This document shows, piece by piece, positions 34,871 to 44,634 of a stretch of DNA of 64,000 nt. The notes beneath the pieces are model-generated. The model was not told the DNA's origin, did no database searches, and worked only from the letters and a program-made list of their open reading frames with translations. The number at the start of each line of letters is the position of its first letter. Position 1 is the stretch's first letter. The translations under genes and the position numbers were made by a program. The DNA is taken from positions 1 to 64,000 of the forward strand of contig JAAWCE010000014.1 of assembly GCA_022793065.1 (NCBI GenBank). The letters are read 5' to 3'. The DNA is from Lachnospiraceae bacterium (GTDB taxonomy: Bacteria; Bacillota; Clostridia; Lachnospirales; Lachnospiraceae).

Positions 34871-36391
34871 TTAATTAAAACTTAATTGTCCAATTTGTAT
34901 GGAAGCCCTAAATTTATCATACATGGATTCAGTGACATACTTGTCTAGGTTTAAATCATGTTCTGTTTGTTCAAGTTCGTCATTAGTTAAACAATCCATT
35001 ATTTTGTCTAAATTAATTCGTTCTAATATCTTTTTTGTATATGGTCTTTTAGCGTCAAGGAAAGTGATACTTTTTAAAAAATTTTGCACCTTTCTGGAAT
35101 TCAATAAAAGCATTGCAACATATGCCATATCAAAACTGTCAAAACCTAAAAAATAACTTGTATCATCCACCATAACAGGTTTTCCATCATCAGAATATAA
35201 TACTGAAAAAATTGGCTGTTTATTAAAACCACTGACACCTACCTTATACTGTGAATAGGAATAGTCACCAACACCAAACATAGAAAAGGATGGTGCGTCA
35301 CGATAAATGGAACTCTTTCGACTTTCAAAAAATTCTTTGTTATCATTTAGATATTTCCATGTCTTAGGCAATTTATATTTAAGATATCCTGTTTCTTCAC
35401 GAGATTTTTTTTGAGTTACAATCACATACTTTGAAAAATTATGAAGAATGGGCACCTTAAACATACTACTTTTAACAAGCGGAAATACTATATCTGTTTC
35501 AATATCAACCATCTCTTTTTTTCCGTTTTGTAAGACATCATTGTATAAAGTCAGTTCCATCACTTTAGAACAATCATGTTTTACCCCTTGACGCCATTCA
35601 AAACAACATCTCCCATCAAAATCCTCTGTCACAGTTTCTGAAATATTATATATCCGGCCATTAGAAAATCCAAATTGTGCTTTAATTATCGCCGGGTTAT
35701 CAAATGAAAATATATTGCAAACATCTGATGAGACATCTTTATCCGAAAGTTGAACAAGTAATACACATGCACTTGCACTAATTCCAAACACTCTTGCCGC
35801 ATCAAATTCTAATATATCACAACACTCAAATGCAATATAATTTCTTTTTAACTCCTTAAAAACGTTCCTTGCGACAGAAGTTTTACAAAGCATAGCAATA
35901 AAAGTATTCGTATTTTTGTATTCGTTAACTAACTGTAAAATAATGTATTCACAAATATCAAAATTGCTTGCTCCTGTTATTGCATCAATACCCTTTAAAT
36001 CCTTAAAATTAGTTTTAATCGGTAAATTATTTGATCCTAGAACAGACAAAGTACTATTTGTAACCCATGGTGGATTTCCAATGACCAATATTTGTGAACT
36101 ATTCTTTATCAAAGGTTTAGACAAAAAAGAAAAAAAATCAGAATTGATTATTCTTACCCTGCTATCCTTAATTTTTTCTCTGCAGACCTTGCAATATTCT
36201 GTTTTTATCTCTATACCATAATACTCTTCAGCATCAAAAACCAAGCTGCTTTGAACAAAATTGCCTATTCCACATGTTGGTTCAACTACCGCAGTTGGCT
36301 GTATATGTCTATAATCTCTCAAATACAGACATACTTTTTCTGCAAAATGGATAGGGGTTTGGTAGTCACCATATTCACGCCTGCCACTCAT
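34871..36391 (-). CDS. DNA adenine-N6 methyltransferase of a type II system
   Basis: A 506-residue class I SAM-dependent DNA methyltransferase. Motif I is VEPTCGIGNFVQSSL (about 36-50) and the catalytic motif IV is VIGNPPWVTN (NPPW), which indicates N6-adenine methylation. Roughly 250 C-terminal residues form the target-recognition region. It would protect host DNA from the adjacent nuclease. The start ATG at 36391 has AGGAG upstream and overlaps the nuclease gene end by 17 bp. Codon use is visibly AT-rich compared with the neighbours, typical of a horizontally acquired restriction-modification module. Recognition sequence unknown. Confidence 0.87.
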   Translation of the reverse strand: MSGRREYGDYQTPIHFAEKVCLYLRDYRHIQPTAVVEPTCGIGNFVQSSLVFDAEEYYGIEIKTEYCKVCREKIKDSRVRIINSDFFSFLSKPLIKNSSQILVIGNPPWVTNSTLSVLGSNNLPIKTNFKDLKGIDAITGASNFDICEYIILQLVNEYKNTNTFIAMLCKTSVARNVFKELKRNYIAFECCDILEFDAARVFGISASACVLLVQLSDKDVSSDVCNIFSFDNPAIIKAQFGFSNGRIYNISETVTEDFDGRCCFEWRQGVKHDCSKVMELTLYNDVLQNGKKEMVDIETDIVFPLVKSSMFKVPILHNFSKYVIVTQKKSREETGYLKYKLPKTWKYLNDNKEFFESRKSSIYRDAPSFSMFGVGDYSYSQYKVGVSGFNKQPIFSVLYSDDGKPVMVDDTSYFLGFDSFDMAYVAMLLLNSRKVQNFLKSITFLDAKRPYTKKILERINLDKIMDCLTNDELEQTEHDLNLDKYVTESMYDKFRASIQIGQLSFN

Positions 36392-37037
36392 AATTTATGA
36401 CTCCTGACACATTATTATCCAAATATATTACTCTGCCATACTGCAACCGCCATTGTAAAGCATTACTGATCGTTAAATAACCCTGTTCTGGAAGATTATT
36501 AAGTATCTCATCTGCAAGGTCATTATATACAATTTCGTCTCCGGGAACATTTTTATCCTGCAAAAAACCTATTACATCTTCTTTATTTGCTCCATCATGT
36601 ATCATTTCGCGCAAACGTTTTGTAATGGTAAAATCAGCAGTTCTTTTCTTATCAATAAATGTACAATGTGTAAAACGTAAAGCACATGAATTATAGGTAT
36701 CCTGCTTATCATAAACAAACACAAGTAAATGATAGCCCAACCCAAAAACCTTTTGACGCGCATTTTTGAACGGACAACTTGACTGCGGTTGTATAATAGA
36801 TGTAACTTTTATATCTGTCTGAATTTCAACTCCGGGCAAATCAATTCCCTTTGCACTACTTCCAATTTCAACAATATACCGAGATTGAAGAAAATGTTGA
36901 AATCTATGCTCCACATACGTTCCAACAGCTTTTCCGTCTGTAACCCCCATAAGTTCAATATGATTTTTTTCACTTTCAACTTCACAGAATAATTTTGCAG
37001 ATTCTATCAGATCGCTTATAGTCAACATTGTTTTCAT
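36375..37037 (-). CDS. Probable type II restriction endonuclease
   Basis: A 220-residue protein transcribed first, immediately upstream of the methyltransferase. The candidate PD-(D/E)xK core is GIDLPGVEIQTDIKV (about 64-78): aspartate of IDLP, then D-I-K. Later KNARQKVFGLGYHLLVFVYDK gives a hydrophobic strand as in many nuclease folds. The combination with an overlapping N6-adenine methyltransferase makes a restriction enzyme the best reading, though the exact family is not known to me. ATG at 37037 has AAGGG upstream; an internal ATG three codons in is possible. AT-rich like its partner. Confidence 0.7.
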   Translation of the reverse strand: MKTMLTISDLIESAKLFCEVESEKNHIELMGVTDGKAVGTYVEHRFQHFLQSRYIVEIGSSAKGIDLPGVEIQTDIKVTSIIQPQSSCPFKNARQKVFGLGYHLLVFVYDKQDTYNSCALRFTHCTFIDKKRTADFTITKRLREMIHDGANKEDVIGFLQDKNVPGDEIVYNDLADEILNNLPEQGYLTISNALQWRLQYGRVIYLDNNVSGVINYEWQA

Positions 37038-37070
37038 GGTTCATTTCCCTTATTCCCGTCCAAAATGTGT

Positions 37071-37118
37071 TATTTTCCCTTGTAAAATCCCTATGAAAGG
37101 CACATACAAGGGAAAATA
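37071..37118 (-). terminator. Terminator-like hairpin after the DUF4132 gene
   Basis: TATTTTCCCTTGTA (37071-37084) pairs with TACAAGGGAAAATA (37105-37118), a 14-bp perfect stem with a 20-nt loop. It lies between the DUF4132 stop and the restriction gene start, so it separates the two transcripts. Confidence 0.6.
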
Positions 37119-37129
37119 CCTTTTCCATT

Positions 37130-40100
37130 TTACTTGCCTTTCTTCCAGTTCTCATTCTTCTCTGTACTGGAAGCCGTAGCCTTGGCAACCTGCAGCACAA
37201 TCTCACTAAAATACCGTTCTGGAATTTCTGACAATACAAGTGATTTTGTCTCCACTTCTCTGTCATAGCTCCAGGTGGATAAATTACCGGCTTTAAAGAA
37301 TCTGATTTCGTATACTGTCACATCATCATTGGACCCGCCCACATAGCTGCCTGAAAAATTAAGCACCGCTCCCAGGTCAAGTTCTTTATCTTCTCTGTAA
37401 TAAGTATAGAAACCGCCTCCATCCTCTACTTCTCCCCGATACCATCCTTGAGCAGTGAGCTTTCCGCCCAGAGACAAATCGTTGAGAATTACACCGCCAA
37501 ATCGTTCAAGTTCCTTTTTTGTTCCTTCCTCTTCCGTCCTGTAATATACCTGTCTGTCAAGCTGCTCAATGGGCTGAACAATTTCATAATCCTCCAACTG
37601 CTCTTTCCAGGTGCTCAAAGACTCTTCCGACATTTCGATTGGATGCACAAGACCAATCGTTGAAGACTGTTCCATCGGCGCCTGGCCTCCATCCTGGTCA
37701 TCCTCCGGCAATAAAAATTCTTCTTCCTCTTCCGTATTAAAAGAACCATCCTCCATATATCGGAAACTGGACACCAGCTTCTGGCCCTCATACATACCCC
37801 AAATCAGCCCAATGGCAAACTGGTGCATAATGGGATTCTTCACAAACAAATCTTTCCACGCCCGAACGCTCCACTTCCGCTCCGTAGACAGCGCCATCTC
37901 CAGACGCATCTTTTGGCTGGATATTGTAGTCTTCATCTGCTTCTTCATCTGCTTGAATTCGTCATAGGCAGCGGCAGCTTTCACCTCGTCGTCCCTTTTT
38001 CCCGGTGCCGGCATATTTTTCAGCTTTTTGCCAGTCTCGTCAAATACCTCAATTTCAAGGGCGGTGGTAATAGTTACGGTAAACTTCCTCTCCCCATAAT
38101 CAAAGATGCGCTGCATCTGCTCATTAAATCCCAAATTAGGCACAATCCGGTCCGCAAGCTCTTCCGTAGAAATGCCCAACTGAGAAGCTGCAAATTCTAA
38201 TGCCTTTGCCGCTGCCGCCTTTACCTGCTTAAACTTAAACTTCCTTGAAATTCCGTCCACAATCAGAAGTCCCTGGGGTTTTGGGCTCAAGGCCAGGGCC
38301 TGCACTGCCTCCGAAGCGATCGCGCCCCTGGCTGCCTGGGGCCACTCCTGAATCTGGTGATGAAGTTTCTTTACGATATCATCGCCGCCATGAATGGCCG
38401 CTGCATAAAGCACCCAGCGCTTCTTAGATTCTGCCCCTGCTTCCATCCATTTGTCAAACAGCTCACCCACATAAACCGCAAACTCCCTCTCATCCAATTC
38501 CTTTGCCAGAGAAACCGCACTCTGGCTCACGCCGCAAGGTGACATGGAAGAATAGCAGAGAAAGATTGCCTGCATATATTCTTCCGCTGCCTCCGTACCA
38601 TCCAGCTTATGTACCTTGGAAAATGGCGTCTCATATGCCCACGCAAGTCCTCGCTTTTTATTACCTTTGTGAAGTTCCTTGACCAATTCATCCTTGGTAA
38701 TCACTTTACCGCCCTCGGAAGATTCTGTGCTTAACTGTAACACTCCCTCCAAAAGCGCTCTCACTTTTGCATTTTTTTCCACTTCCAACGCTTGGGACAG
38801 AATACGGGTATACTTTTCCTCTTCAGCCGTACTTTTCTGTGCCTCTTCCTTCCATTTTGCCAGCACTCGAATGGCTGTATCCCTTTCCGCCGCCTTTTTA
38901 GAAGAAAGCAGCCTTACAATATCTTCTTCCCACCCCTTTTGCGCATAGAGAATCTCAAATAATGTTTCTTTTACAGATTTCGCCGAATCCTGGGCAAACC
39001 CTAAAATAATTTCCTTATTCTCTTCTCCTTGCTTGGCCATAATGCTTAATCCAAAACTCCTGCCTACACTTCCTGCCTTCTGAAATGCGGGGACCATTTC
39101 CTCCCGCCTTTCTTGCAGATACGCCCCAAAGATTTCCTTTGCCGTCTCTTCTAATGATTTCGTCCAGATACTTTGATAACCGGATTCAACAAGATAAACA
39201 TAACTCTCCAATTGATTCGTCAGTGCCAGCCCTTCTGTATTTGCCACTGCAAACACTCTCTTTACCTCTGCCTTATCCAGTTTACTGTTCTTATCCACAA
39301 AATAACGGTACAAATTAAGTCCATTGTTGGCCAGCATGAATGTCTCACAACGATTACTAAACTCATCATAGCCGTAATTTGAATGATAATTCTTCAACAT
39401 CTCTGGAACATGGCCTGCCCAGTAATAGCAATCCTTTAGTACATCGCAAGCATAAACATGCTCAATCCCCCCTCGGCCCTGTAAATATTTGTTGAGATCA
39501 TCCGCCGACAAAAGATGCTGTCCGGCGCTTTCTCCAAATGCCTTGATCAATTTAGACTGCTGCCTTCCTCTTTCTCCCTCCGCTCTTTGCCGGAACAGTT
39601 CCGGATTTATTTTTTTCCCTATGGCCGCCATCAGATTATAGGTATCAAAATCCGAAGCGTCCATATATCCCATATATGCGTCCTGGTTCACACGAAACTG
39701 CTCTTTTAAGATTTTCAGTTTATGCTGCTGCGCAGCCCATTCAATCAGTTCCCTGCTGTCCAGATGAAATTCGGTGTCAATCCTGCCAGCCAGCCTGCTA
39801 AAATCACATCTCAGATCCATAGTATCCATATAATCCAGCACACACTCACAATCCACAGCAAGGCATATGGTCACTACATTTTTCAGCTTCAATGACAAGA
39901 AATAATTTACAAAAGCAGTCCCGGAAAGAATCCGAAGCACAAAGTGATCCCCATTCACACTGCCGCCTGCCAACTTCAGAATCTGTTCGTCCACCCTGTC
40001 TTCCATCACAGCGGTTTTGATTTCATTCACGTAACTTTTCTGAAAACTACTGGAAAAAATGTCAGATATGCCGTTCACAAGCATATTTTCATACAGTTCC

Positions 40101-40675
40101 ATCAACGCTTCGTCTTCTTCCTCCAGCTTTACTCCTTCCTGCGCCCTGGAATACTTTAAATAAAAATATGCCGTCAGCAGCACAAGAATACCTTTACTGT
40201 CTTTTCCGGTCCGATACTCCATTGCCTTTTTCAGATTCTCCGGTTTACGCTTGGCATGGTTCATCAACCTCTCAAACTCTCCTTTTGTAAAAAAATTTTG
40301 CTGTGAACCTATAAACATGGCATGAAGAGCCGCCTTTTTCTCCGGTTCCAACATGATTTCTTCTTTTCTCCAGGAATAGCCCAGCATTGAAAACAACTCA
40401 TAACTGGTTGCCTCCCCCAGGGCAAAGAAGAGCTTCTCAAATCTTCTTGCCATATCCTCTTTGCCATGTCCCAACATGCTTACATAGACATTTTGTATTT
40501 TATAAGCTTCAGAAATGCCGGACAAATCCCTGTAAGCAAACTTCTCCAACACCTCATCTCCCACATCCCCACACAGATAATCCTCTATCAGGGACACCTC
40601 ATCTGATGTAAATACATTCTCCTTCTCCAACTGCTCCACAATCTTCATAACATCATGATCTTTTGGACTTATCAT
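37130..40675 (-). CDS. DUF4132-domain giant protein (MolR/YehI-like)
   Basis: A 1181-residue cytoplasmic protein, mostly alpha-helical repeats of HEAT/ARM appearance (KKAAERDTAIRVLAKWKEEA is one unit), ending in a DUF4132 domain (about 930-1150, LSLGGKLTAQGWYRGEVEDGG and GGGFYTYYREDKELDLGAVL). Homologues include E. coli YehI and MolR, of unknown biochemical function, often found near SWIM zinc-finger proteins, VWA proteins and MoxR ATPases. A double-SWIM gene is in fact 4.9 kb away at 45581, but the ATPase and VWA partners are absent here. ATG at 40675 has GGGAGGA upstream. It follows the aldo/keto reductase gene by 44 bp, so the two are probably cotranscribed. Confidence 0.82.
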   Translation of the reverse strand: MISPKDHDVMKIVEQLEKENVFTSDEVSLIEDYLCGDVGDEVLEKFAYRDLSGISEAYKIQNVYVSMLGHGKEDMARRFEKLFFALGEATSYELFSMLGYSWRKEEIMLEPEKKAALHAMFIGSQQNFFTKGEFERLMNHAKRKPENLKKAMEYRTGKDSKGILVLLTAYFYLKYSRAQEGVKLEEEDEALMELYENMLVNGISDIFSSSFQKSYVNEIKTAVMEDRVDEQILKLAGGSVNGDHFVLRILSGTAFVNYFLSLKLKNVVTICLAVDCECVLDYMDTMDLRCDFSRLAGRIDTEFHLDSRELIEWAAQQHKLKILKEQFRVNQDAYMGYMDASDFDTYNLMAAIGKKINPELFRQRAEGERGRQQSKLIKAFGESAGQHLLSADDLNKYLQGRGGIEHVYACDVLKDCYYWAGHVPEMLKNYHSNYGYDEFSNRCETFMLANNGLNLYRYFVDKNSKLDKAEVKRVFAVANTEGLALTNQLESYVYLVESGYQSIWTKSLEETAKEIFGAYLQERREEMVPAFQKAGSVGRSFGLSIMAKQGEENKEIILGFAQDSAKSVKETLFEILYAQKGWEEDIVRLLSSKKAAERDTAIRVLAKWKEEAQKSTAEEEKYTRILSQALEVEKNAKVRALLEGVLQLSTESSEGGKVITKDELVKELHKGNKKRGLAWAYETPFSKVHKLDGTEAAEEYMQAIFLCYSSMSPCGVSQSAVSLAKELDEREFAVYVGELFDKWMEAGAESKKRWVLYAAAIHGGDDIVKKLHHQIQEWPQAARGAIASEAVQALALSPKPQGLLIVDGISRKFKFKQVKAAAAKALEFAASQLGISTEELADRIVPNLGFNEQMQRIFDYGERKFTVTITTALEIEVFDETGKKLKNMPAPGKRDDEVKAAAAYDEFKQMKKQMKTTISSQKMRLEMALSTERKWSVRAWKDLFVKNPIMHQFAIGLIWGMYEGQKLVSSFRYMEDGSFNTEEEEEFLLPEDDQDGGQAPMEQSSTIGLVHPIEMSEESLSTWKEQLEDYEIVQPIEQLDRQVYYRTEEEGTKKELERFGGVILNDLSLGGKLTAQGWYRGEVEDGGGFYTYYREDKELDLGAVLNFSGSYVGGSNDDVTVYEIRFFKAGNLSTWSYDREVETKSLVLSEIPERYFSEIVLQVAKATASSTEKNENWKKGK

Positions 40676-40719
40676 CTTACGCTTCCTCCCAACTTTATAT
40701 ATTTTCTCCTGACCACGCT

Positions 40720-41886
40720 CTAATACGCCGTCTGAAAATTGTCCTCTCTAAATAATTCCTTTGTCTTCCCCATCTTTTCCACAATTTCTACCCCAAAGGG
40801 ACACCTGGTTTCACAACCGCCGCATGCAATACAGTCAGAAGCATTTTTCTCCAATGCCCTATAGTGCTCCATCACGGAAGACGGTACGGTATCCTGCATC
40901 GTGGCCAAATCATACAACTTATTGACCATAGCAATGTCTATCCCCGCCGGACAGGGTTTACAGTGATTACAATACATACATTTTTTGCTATAAGCATGTC
41001 GGGGGGCGGATGCCAATATGCTTGCATAATCCTTTTCCTCATCGGAGGCCGTCTCATATGCCACTGCCTCCGCCACATGCTTCACTTCCGAAAAACCGGC
41101 CATCACACTTGCCACACCGGGCCTTGTAAGCGCATAATGAATACACTGCACAGGTGTAAGCGCTACGCCGAAGGGAGAAGTCTTCTCTTGAAACAGACGG
41201 CCTCCTGCAAACCCTTTCATCACCGTAATTCCCACATCACACTGCTCACATAAGCTATAAAGTGCCGCCCTTTCCGGATCCATCCCCGCCAGCGCCATAT
41301 CATATTGTTCTGTAAAATAATCGTCTATATTTTCCGTAGGGGGCATAAGGTCAAATGCTGGATTGACGGAAAACAACATCATTTCAATTTCACCCGAAAG
41401 TACAGCCATTTTGGCTACTTTGGGGTTGTGAGAACTGAGACCTATATGCTTTATTACTCCCTTTTCCTTTAATTCATGGACATATTCCATAAAGGGTCCC
41501 TTAATAATTTCTTCCCATTCCTTCTCCGAATCCACATAATGAATCATGCCCAAATCTATGTAGTCTGTTCCCAGCCTGGCAAGCAAATCTTCAAACGCCG
41601 CCTTCACCTTTGGGATTTCCCGTGTACGTACATACTGCCCATTCTGCCAGGTTGAACCAATGTGCCCTTGAATATACCACTTTTCACGGGTATCCCTGAT
41701 ACACTCCCCAATCGCTGTCCTCACGTTTGGCTCCGACATCCAGCAATCCAGAATATTAATTCCCTCTTTCTCACAAGCGTTAATGATTGCCCTGCATCCT
41801 TCCACATCCATCCGTTCCAGCCATTCCGCTCCAAGCCCAATCTCACTTACCATTACTTCCGTTTGCCCCAATCGTCTGTACTGCAT
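40720..41886 (-). CDS. Aldo/keto reductase with C-terminal 2x[4Fe-4S] ferredoxin domain
   Basis: A 388-residue oxidoreductase. The N-terminal TIM barrel (1-280) has AKR motifs around GAEWLERMDVEGC, DYIDLGMIHYVDS and HIGLSSHNPKVAK; the catalytic tetrad is partly altered as usual in this subgroup. The C-terminal part has two cluster motifs, CMYCNHCKPCP and CIACGGCETRCP, so electrons probably come from or go to ferredoxin-like carriers. Common in anaerobic Clostridia. ATG at 41886 has AGGAGG 7 nt upstream. Confidence 0.93.
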   Translation of the reverse strand: MQYRRLGQTEVMVSEIGLGAEWLERMDVEGCRAIINACEKEGINILDCWMSEPNVRTAIGECIRDTREKWYIQGHIGSTWQNGQYVRTREIPKVKAAFEDLLARLGTDYIDLGMIHYVDSEKEWEEIIKGPFMEYVHELKEKGVIKHIGLSSHNPKVAKMAVLSGEIEMMLFSVNPAFDLMPPTENIDDYFTEQYDMALAGMDPERAALYSLCEQCDVGITVMKGFAGGRLFQEKTSPFGVALTPVQCIHYALTRPGVASVMAGFSEVKHVAEAVAYETASDEEKDYASILASAPRHAYSKKCMYCNHCKPCPAGIDIAMVNKLYDLATMQDTVPSSVMEHYRALEKNASDCIACGGCETRCPFGVEIVEKMGKTKELFREDNFQTAY

Positions 41887-41918
41887 CCTTATACCTCCTG
41901 ACCCGCCTATCTATTCTA

Positions 41919-42734
41919 TCATTTTCTTTCTGCCAAATTCTCCATCCATCGTGCCACGCCATCTTGATTATTACTGCCAATAACCGCTGTTGCAATCGCC
42001 TTTAACTCATCCACGGCATTTTCCACCGCATATCCCTGGTCTGCTATTTCAAACATATCCATATCATTTTTTCCGTCCCCAAATGCAACAACATTATCAC
42101 ACATAAGCAGTTTCTTTAACTGCCCGATTGCATTTGCCTTAGAGGCGGCCTTTGGCATAATTTCCAGCCATTGTGCGTTTGTATAAATATCTTTTTGATA
42201 GACACAGTGAAATTCATCTCTATATTTCTCATAGAACGGAACTAATTTTTCAGGCTCATCAATACAGGTAATGTAAAAACACTTTCCCTGAATCAAATCC
42301 TCCGTTGTGAGAACCGGATTGGATCTGATATCCCCTTCCCTGCTATTTAAGAAATCCATCATCCCCTGTGTGCATTTTTCTCTTATAAAAGAAAACTTTT
42401 CAGCCCCCTCTCTATAAGAATATACAATCGGAAATATTTGACATCGAAACAACGCTTCAAATACCTCTTTTACCCTGTCATCAAAATAATTGGACAACAG
42501 AATTTCTTCCGTCACATTATCAATCACAAATGCTCCATTATACACAATCAAAGGAATCTTAGCATCCAAACCTTTTGTCACTTTTTTTGCCGTAATGTAA
42601 GACCTGGCTGTGGCATAAGAAAAAATCATCCCTTCTGAGGTCAGCCTGTTAATCACCTCACTGGTATACGCCGATATCGTTTCGTCACTGCGCAGTAAAG
42701 TGCCATCCAAATCCGATACATATAATGTCTTCAT
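41919..42734 (-). CDS. Cof-type HAD-IIB phosphatase
   Basis: A 271-residue HAD hydrolase. Motif I is DLDGTLLRSDE (nucleophile D8 and D10), the type IIB cap is in the middle, and motif IV is VAFGDGKNDMDMF. These enzymes dephosphorylate sugar phosphates, FMN or other small molecules; the substrate is unknown. ATG at 42734 has GGAGG 5 nt upstream; the frame extends four codons further. It leads a possible operon with the aldo/keto reductase (32-bp gap) and the DUF4132 gene. Confidence 0.93.
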   Translation of the reverse strand: MKTLYVSDLDGTLLRSDETISAYTSEVINRLTSEGMIFSYATARSYITAKKVTKGLDAKIPLIVYNGAFVIDNVTEEILLSNYFDDRVKEVFEALFRCQIFPIVYSYREGAEKFSFIREKCTQGMMDFLNSREGDIRSNPVLTTEDLIQGKCFYITCIDEPEKLVPFYEKYRDEFHCVYQKDIYTNAQWLEIMPKAASKANAIGQLKKLLMCDNVVAFGDGKNDMDMFEIADQGYAVENAVDELKAIATAVIGSNNQDGVARWMENLAERK

Positions 42735-42876
42735 ACCAACCTCCATACTATCCCCGCGTCAAATCTCACAGCAATTCCCCATACCTGGAACAATCCCAAT
42801 ATACATGAAAGGCGCTAATTACTGTATGCCTGTCCTTTGACACACTGGTATGCCCACAAACAACTTATGACACTGT

Positions 42877-42905
42877 ATTATAATTGTACCATGTAGGCAG
42901 GACAA
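42877..42905 (-). promoter_or_regulatory. Promoter of the HAD-AKR-DUF4132 unit
   Basis: Minus-strand -35 TTGTCC (42900-42905), 17-bp spacer, -10 TATAAT (42877-42882). The 135-nt leader to 42734 shows no riboswitch I recognise. The 358-bp gap 42735-43093 otherwise holds the kinase terminator and a coding remnant. Confidence 0.55.
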
Positions 42906-42943
42906 ACACAATAATAATTTCCCCCCTGTTCCAACGCAACTGC

Positions 42944-43009
42944 AAAAAAACCATGGAACCTCCACAACTCCCCTCCCAAAAGAGGATTTACGGTTTGGTT
43001 CTATGGTTT
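42944..43009 (-). terminator. Intrinsic terminator after the orphan histidine kinase
   Basis: AAACCATGGAACC (42948-42960) and GGTTCTATGGTTT (42997-43009) pair with one imperfect position, with a second small GC-rich hairpin in the loop. Seven Ts follow on the minus strand (42944-42950). Confidence 0.8.
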
Positions 43010-43010
43010 C

Positions 43011-43088
43011 CTACACTACAACACTCACGTCAACTAAGACTTTGTCTGCGCCTTCTTCAATGATGCTCAGAATTTCTTTACACCCTTA
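43011..43088 (-). pseudogene. Short coding remnant after the histidine kinase
   Basis: Between the kinase stop and the terminator an open frame of about 25 codons without a start reads GCKEILSIIEEGADKVLVDV and ends at TAG (43011-43013). It reads like the end of a protein and may be the 3' scar of a deleted gene that once shared the terminator. Short, so chance is possible. Confidence 0.25.
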
Positions 43089-43093
43089 TTTAT

Positions 43094-44419
43094 TTAGGCA
43101 CTTCCTTGTAATAACGGAATATTCATAATAAGCCGAAAAGAAAATACACCGTTATCATTTCTAAAATCATACTCTCCCTCAAATTTCTCCGCTGTCTTAA
43201 TAATACTTAATACTCCTATCCCTCCTGTAGCTTCCGGCTTTGGTCTGCCATTTTGAAGCTTGACTTCTTTCTTGCATGTATTACTACAGCAAATGACAAT
43301 TTTGTTTTTCTTTCTTTTCAGTATCAGATGTATAAAACATTCTTTATCCTTTTCCTTCTTTTTCACTTCCATACAGCCATATATGGCATTTTCATAGGCG
43401 TTTGCCAAAATCGTCACTAAATCTATACTGGGTATTGCCAACTCTCCGGAAAGTTCCACATTCAGCTCCACTTTAATCTGTTCTTTTCTGGCCTTTCTGG
43501 TATATGTAGAAAGAATATTATTGATGGCAGAATTGGAACATATGGTTTCTCTGATACTTTCATCCATTTCTTTCTCATATTCTTTCAAATACTGCAGCAG
43601 TTCTTCTTTCTGTCCTCTGCGGGCAAACTCCGCTATCACTGCATTGTGATGCCTTGCATCATGACGAATCCGCTTGCCTGATTCCACCGCCTCTTCCAAA
43701 AGCTCCACATTGCGCTCCAACAATCTGTGATTCATCTGCATCAGTTGATTTTCTTTACGATATTCATTCTCTTTGCCAATGTGCAAATAAAGTCGGAACA
43801 CCAAAAGCTGCAATGCACCTGTAAGGAAAAAGTTTGTAAGAATAACCAACAAGCGATACGGCGTCTGTTCTTTCATGGCATTTGGATTCATAATAAAACC
43901 GATTCCAAATAGAATACTGATAATCATAATGGAAATGCTGAAATGATCCAACTCATTTTCCACATAAAAACCAAATTCCATAATAGAACTTTTAATCTTC
44001 TTGTCAATAAAAAACGCCATTGCCACAATCAAGAGAATACGAGTAATGATATCCGCCCACACATTTCCCTGAAAGAAAATAATGGCAACTTCAATCCCAC
44101 TGATTAAAAATACCGCCAGCAAATAAAATATAAGAGCCAATTTGTAGATAGCCAGAGGAATAGGGTCCGTCCCTATACGGACAGCAAAAATGCAAAAACC
44201 TATGTACATTACAAAAGCCACTGCTTTTATACAACTTTGCCAGTCAATCACATACCAGATACATGCCGCCAGAAGCATTGTTACACTAAAACATCCACAA
44301 CAAAATATAGTCTTCCTAAAACTATATCTCGATTTGCCCATCAGAGAATACAAAACAATCACTCCCATTAAGCTGATTGCAAAACGAATGAATGCAATAT
44401 ATACGGGTCCCCCCAACAT
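43094..44419 (-). CDS. AgrC-like GHKL sensor histidine kinase (orphan)
   Basis: A 441-residue membrane kinase. Six or seven hydrophobic segments cover residues 1-200, a coiled linker follows, the phosphoacceptor histidine is in RIRHDARHHNAVI, and the GHKL ATPase domain has NAYENAIYG (N box) and GGIGVLSI (G box). Such kinases usually sense peptides and phosphorylate a LytTR regulator, but no regulator gene is adjacent. The open frame begins at TTG 44464 without a ribosome site; ATG at 44419 (MLGGPVYIAF) is preferred, with AAAGG just upstream. The region 44420-44634 upstream shows no clear feature apart from possible -10 hexamers. Confidence 0.85.
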   Translation of the reverse strand: MLGGPVYIAFIRFAISLMGVIVLYSLMGKSRYSFRKTIFCCGCFSVTMLLAACIWYVIDWQSCIKAVAFVMYIGFCIFAVRIGTDPIPLAIYKLALIFYLLAVFLISGIEVAIIFFQGNVWADIITRILLIVAMAFFIDKKIKSSIMEFGFYVENELDHFSISIMIISILFGIGFIMNPNAMKEQTPYRLLVILTNFFLTGALQLLVFRLYLHIGKENEYRKENQLMQMNHRLLERNVELLEEAVESGKRIRHDARHHNAVIAEFARRGQKEELLQYLKEYEKEMDESIRETICSNSAINNILSTYTRKARKEQIKVELNVELSGELAIPSIDLVTILANAYENAIYGCMEVKKKEKDKECFIHLILKRKKNKIVICCSNTCKKEVKLQNGRPKPEATGGIGVLSIIKTAEKFEGEYDFRNDNGVFSFRLIMNIPLLQGSA

Positions 44420-44634
44420 AACCTTTCCATGCCTCCATCTTTCTAAATACTCCCGTTTTGTCAAATATTATTGACCTTTTATGTTTGAGAGTATATCATA
44501 AAAAAGACACTGAGAATCCTAATACGCATGGTTTGTATTTTTTTCGGTATACTTTGCAGGTACTTTCATATTTTCTGGCTGGTTCCGACCATTTTTCCGT
44601 CTGAATTCACAGCAAAACTGCTTTCTCATAATTT

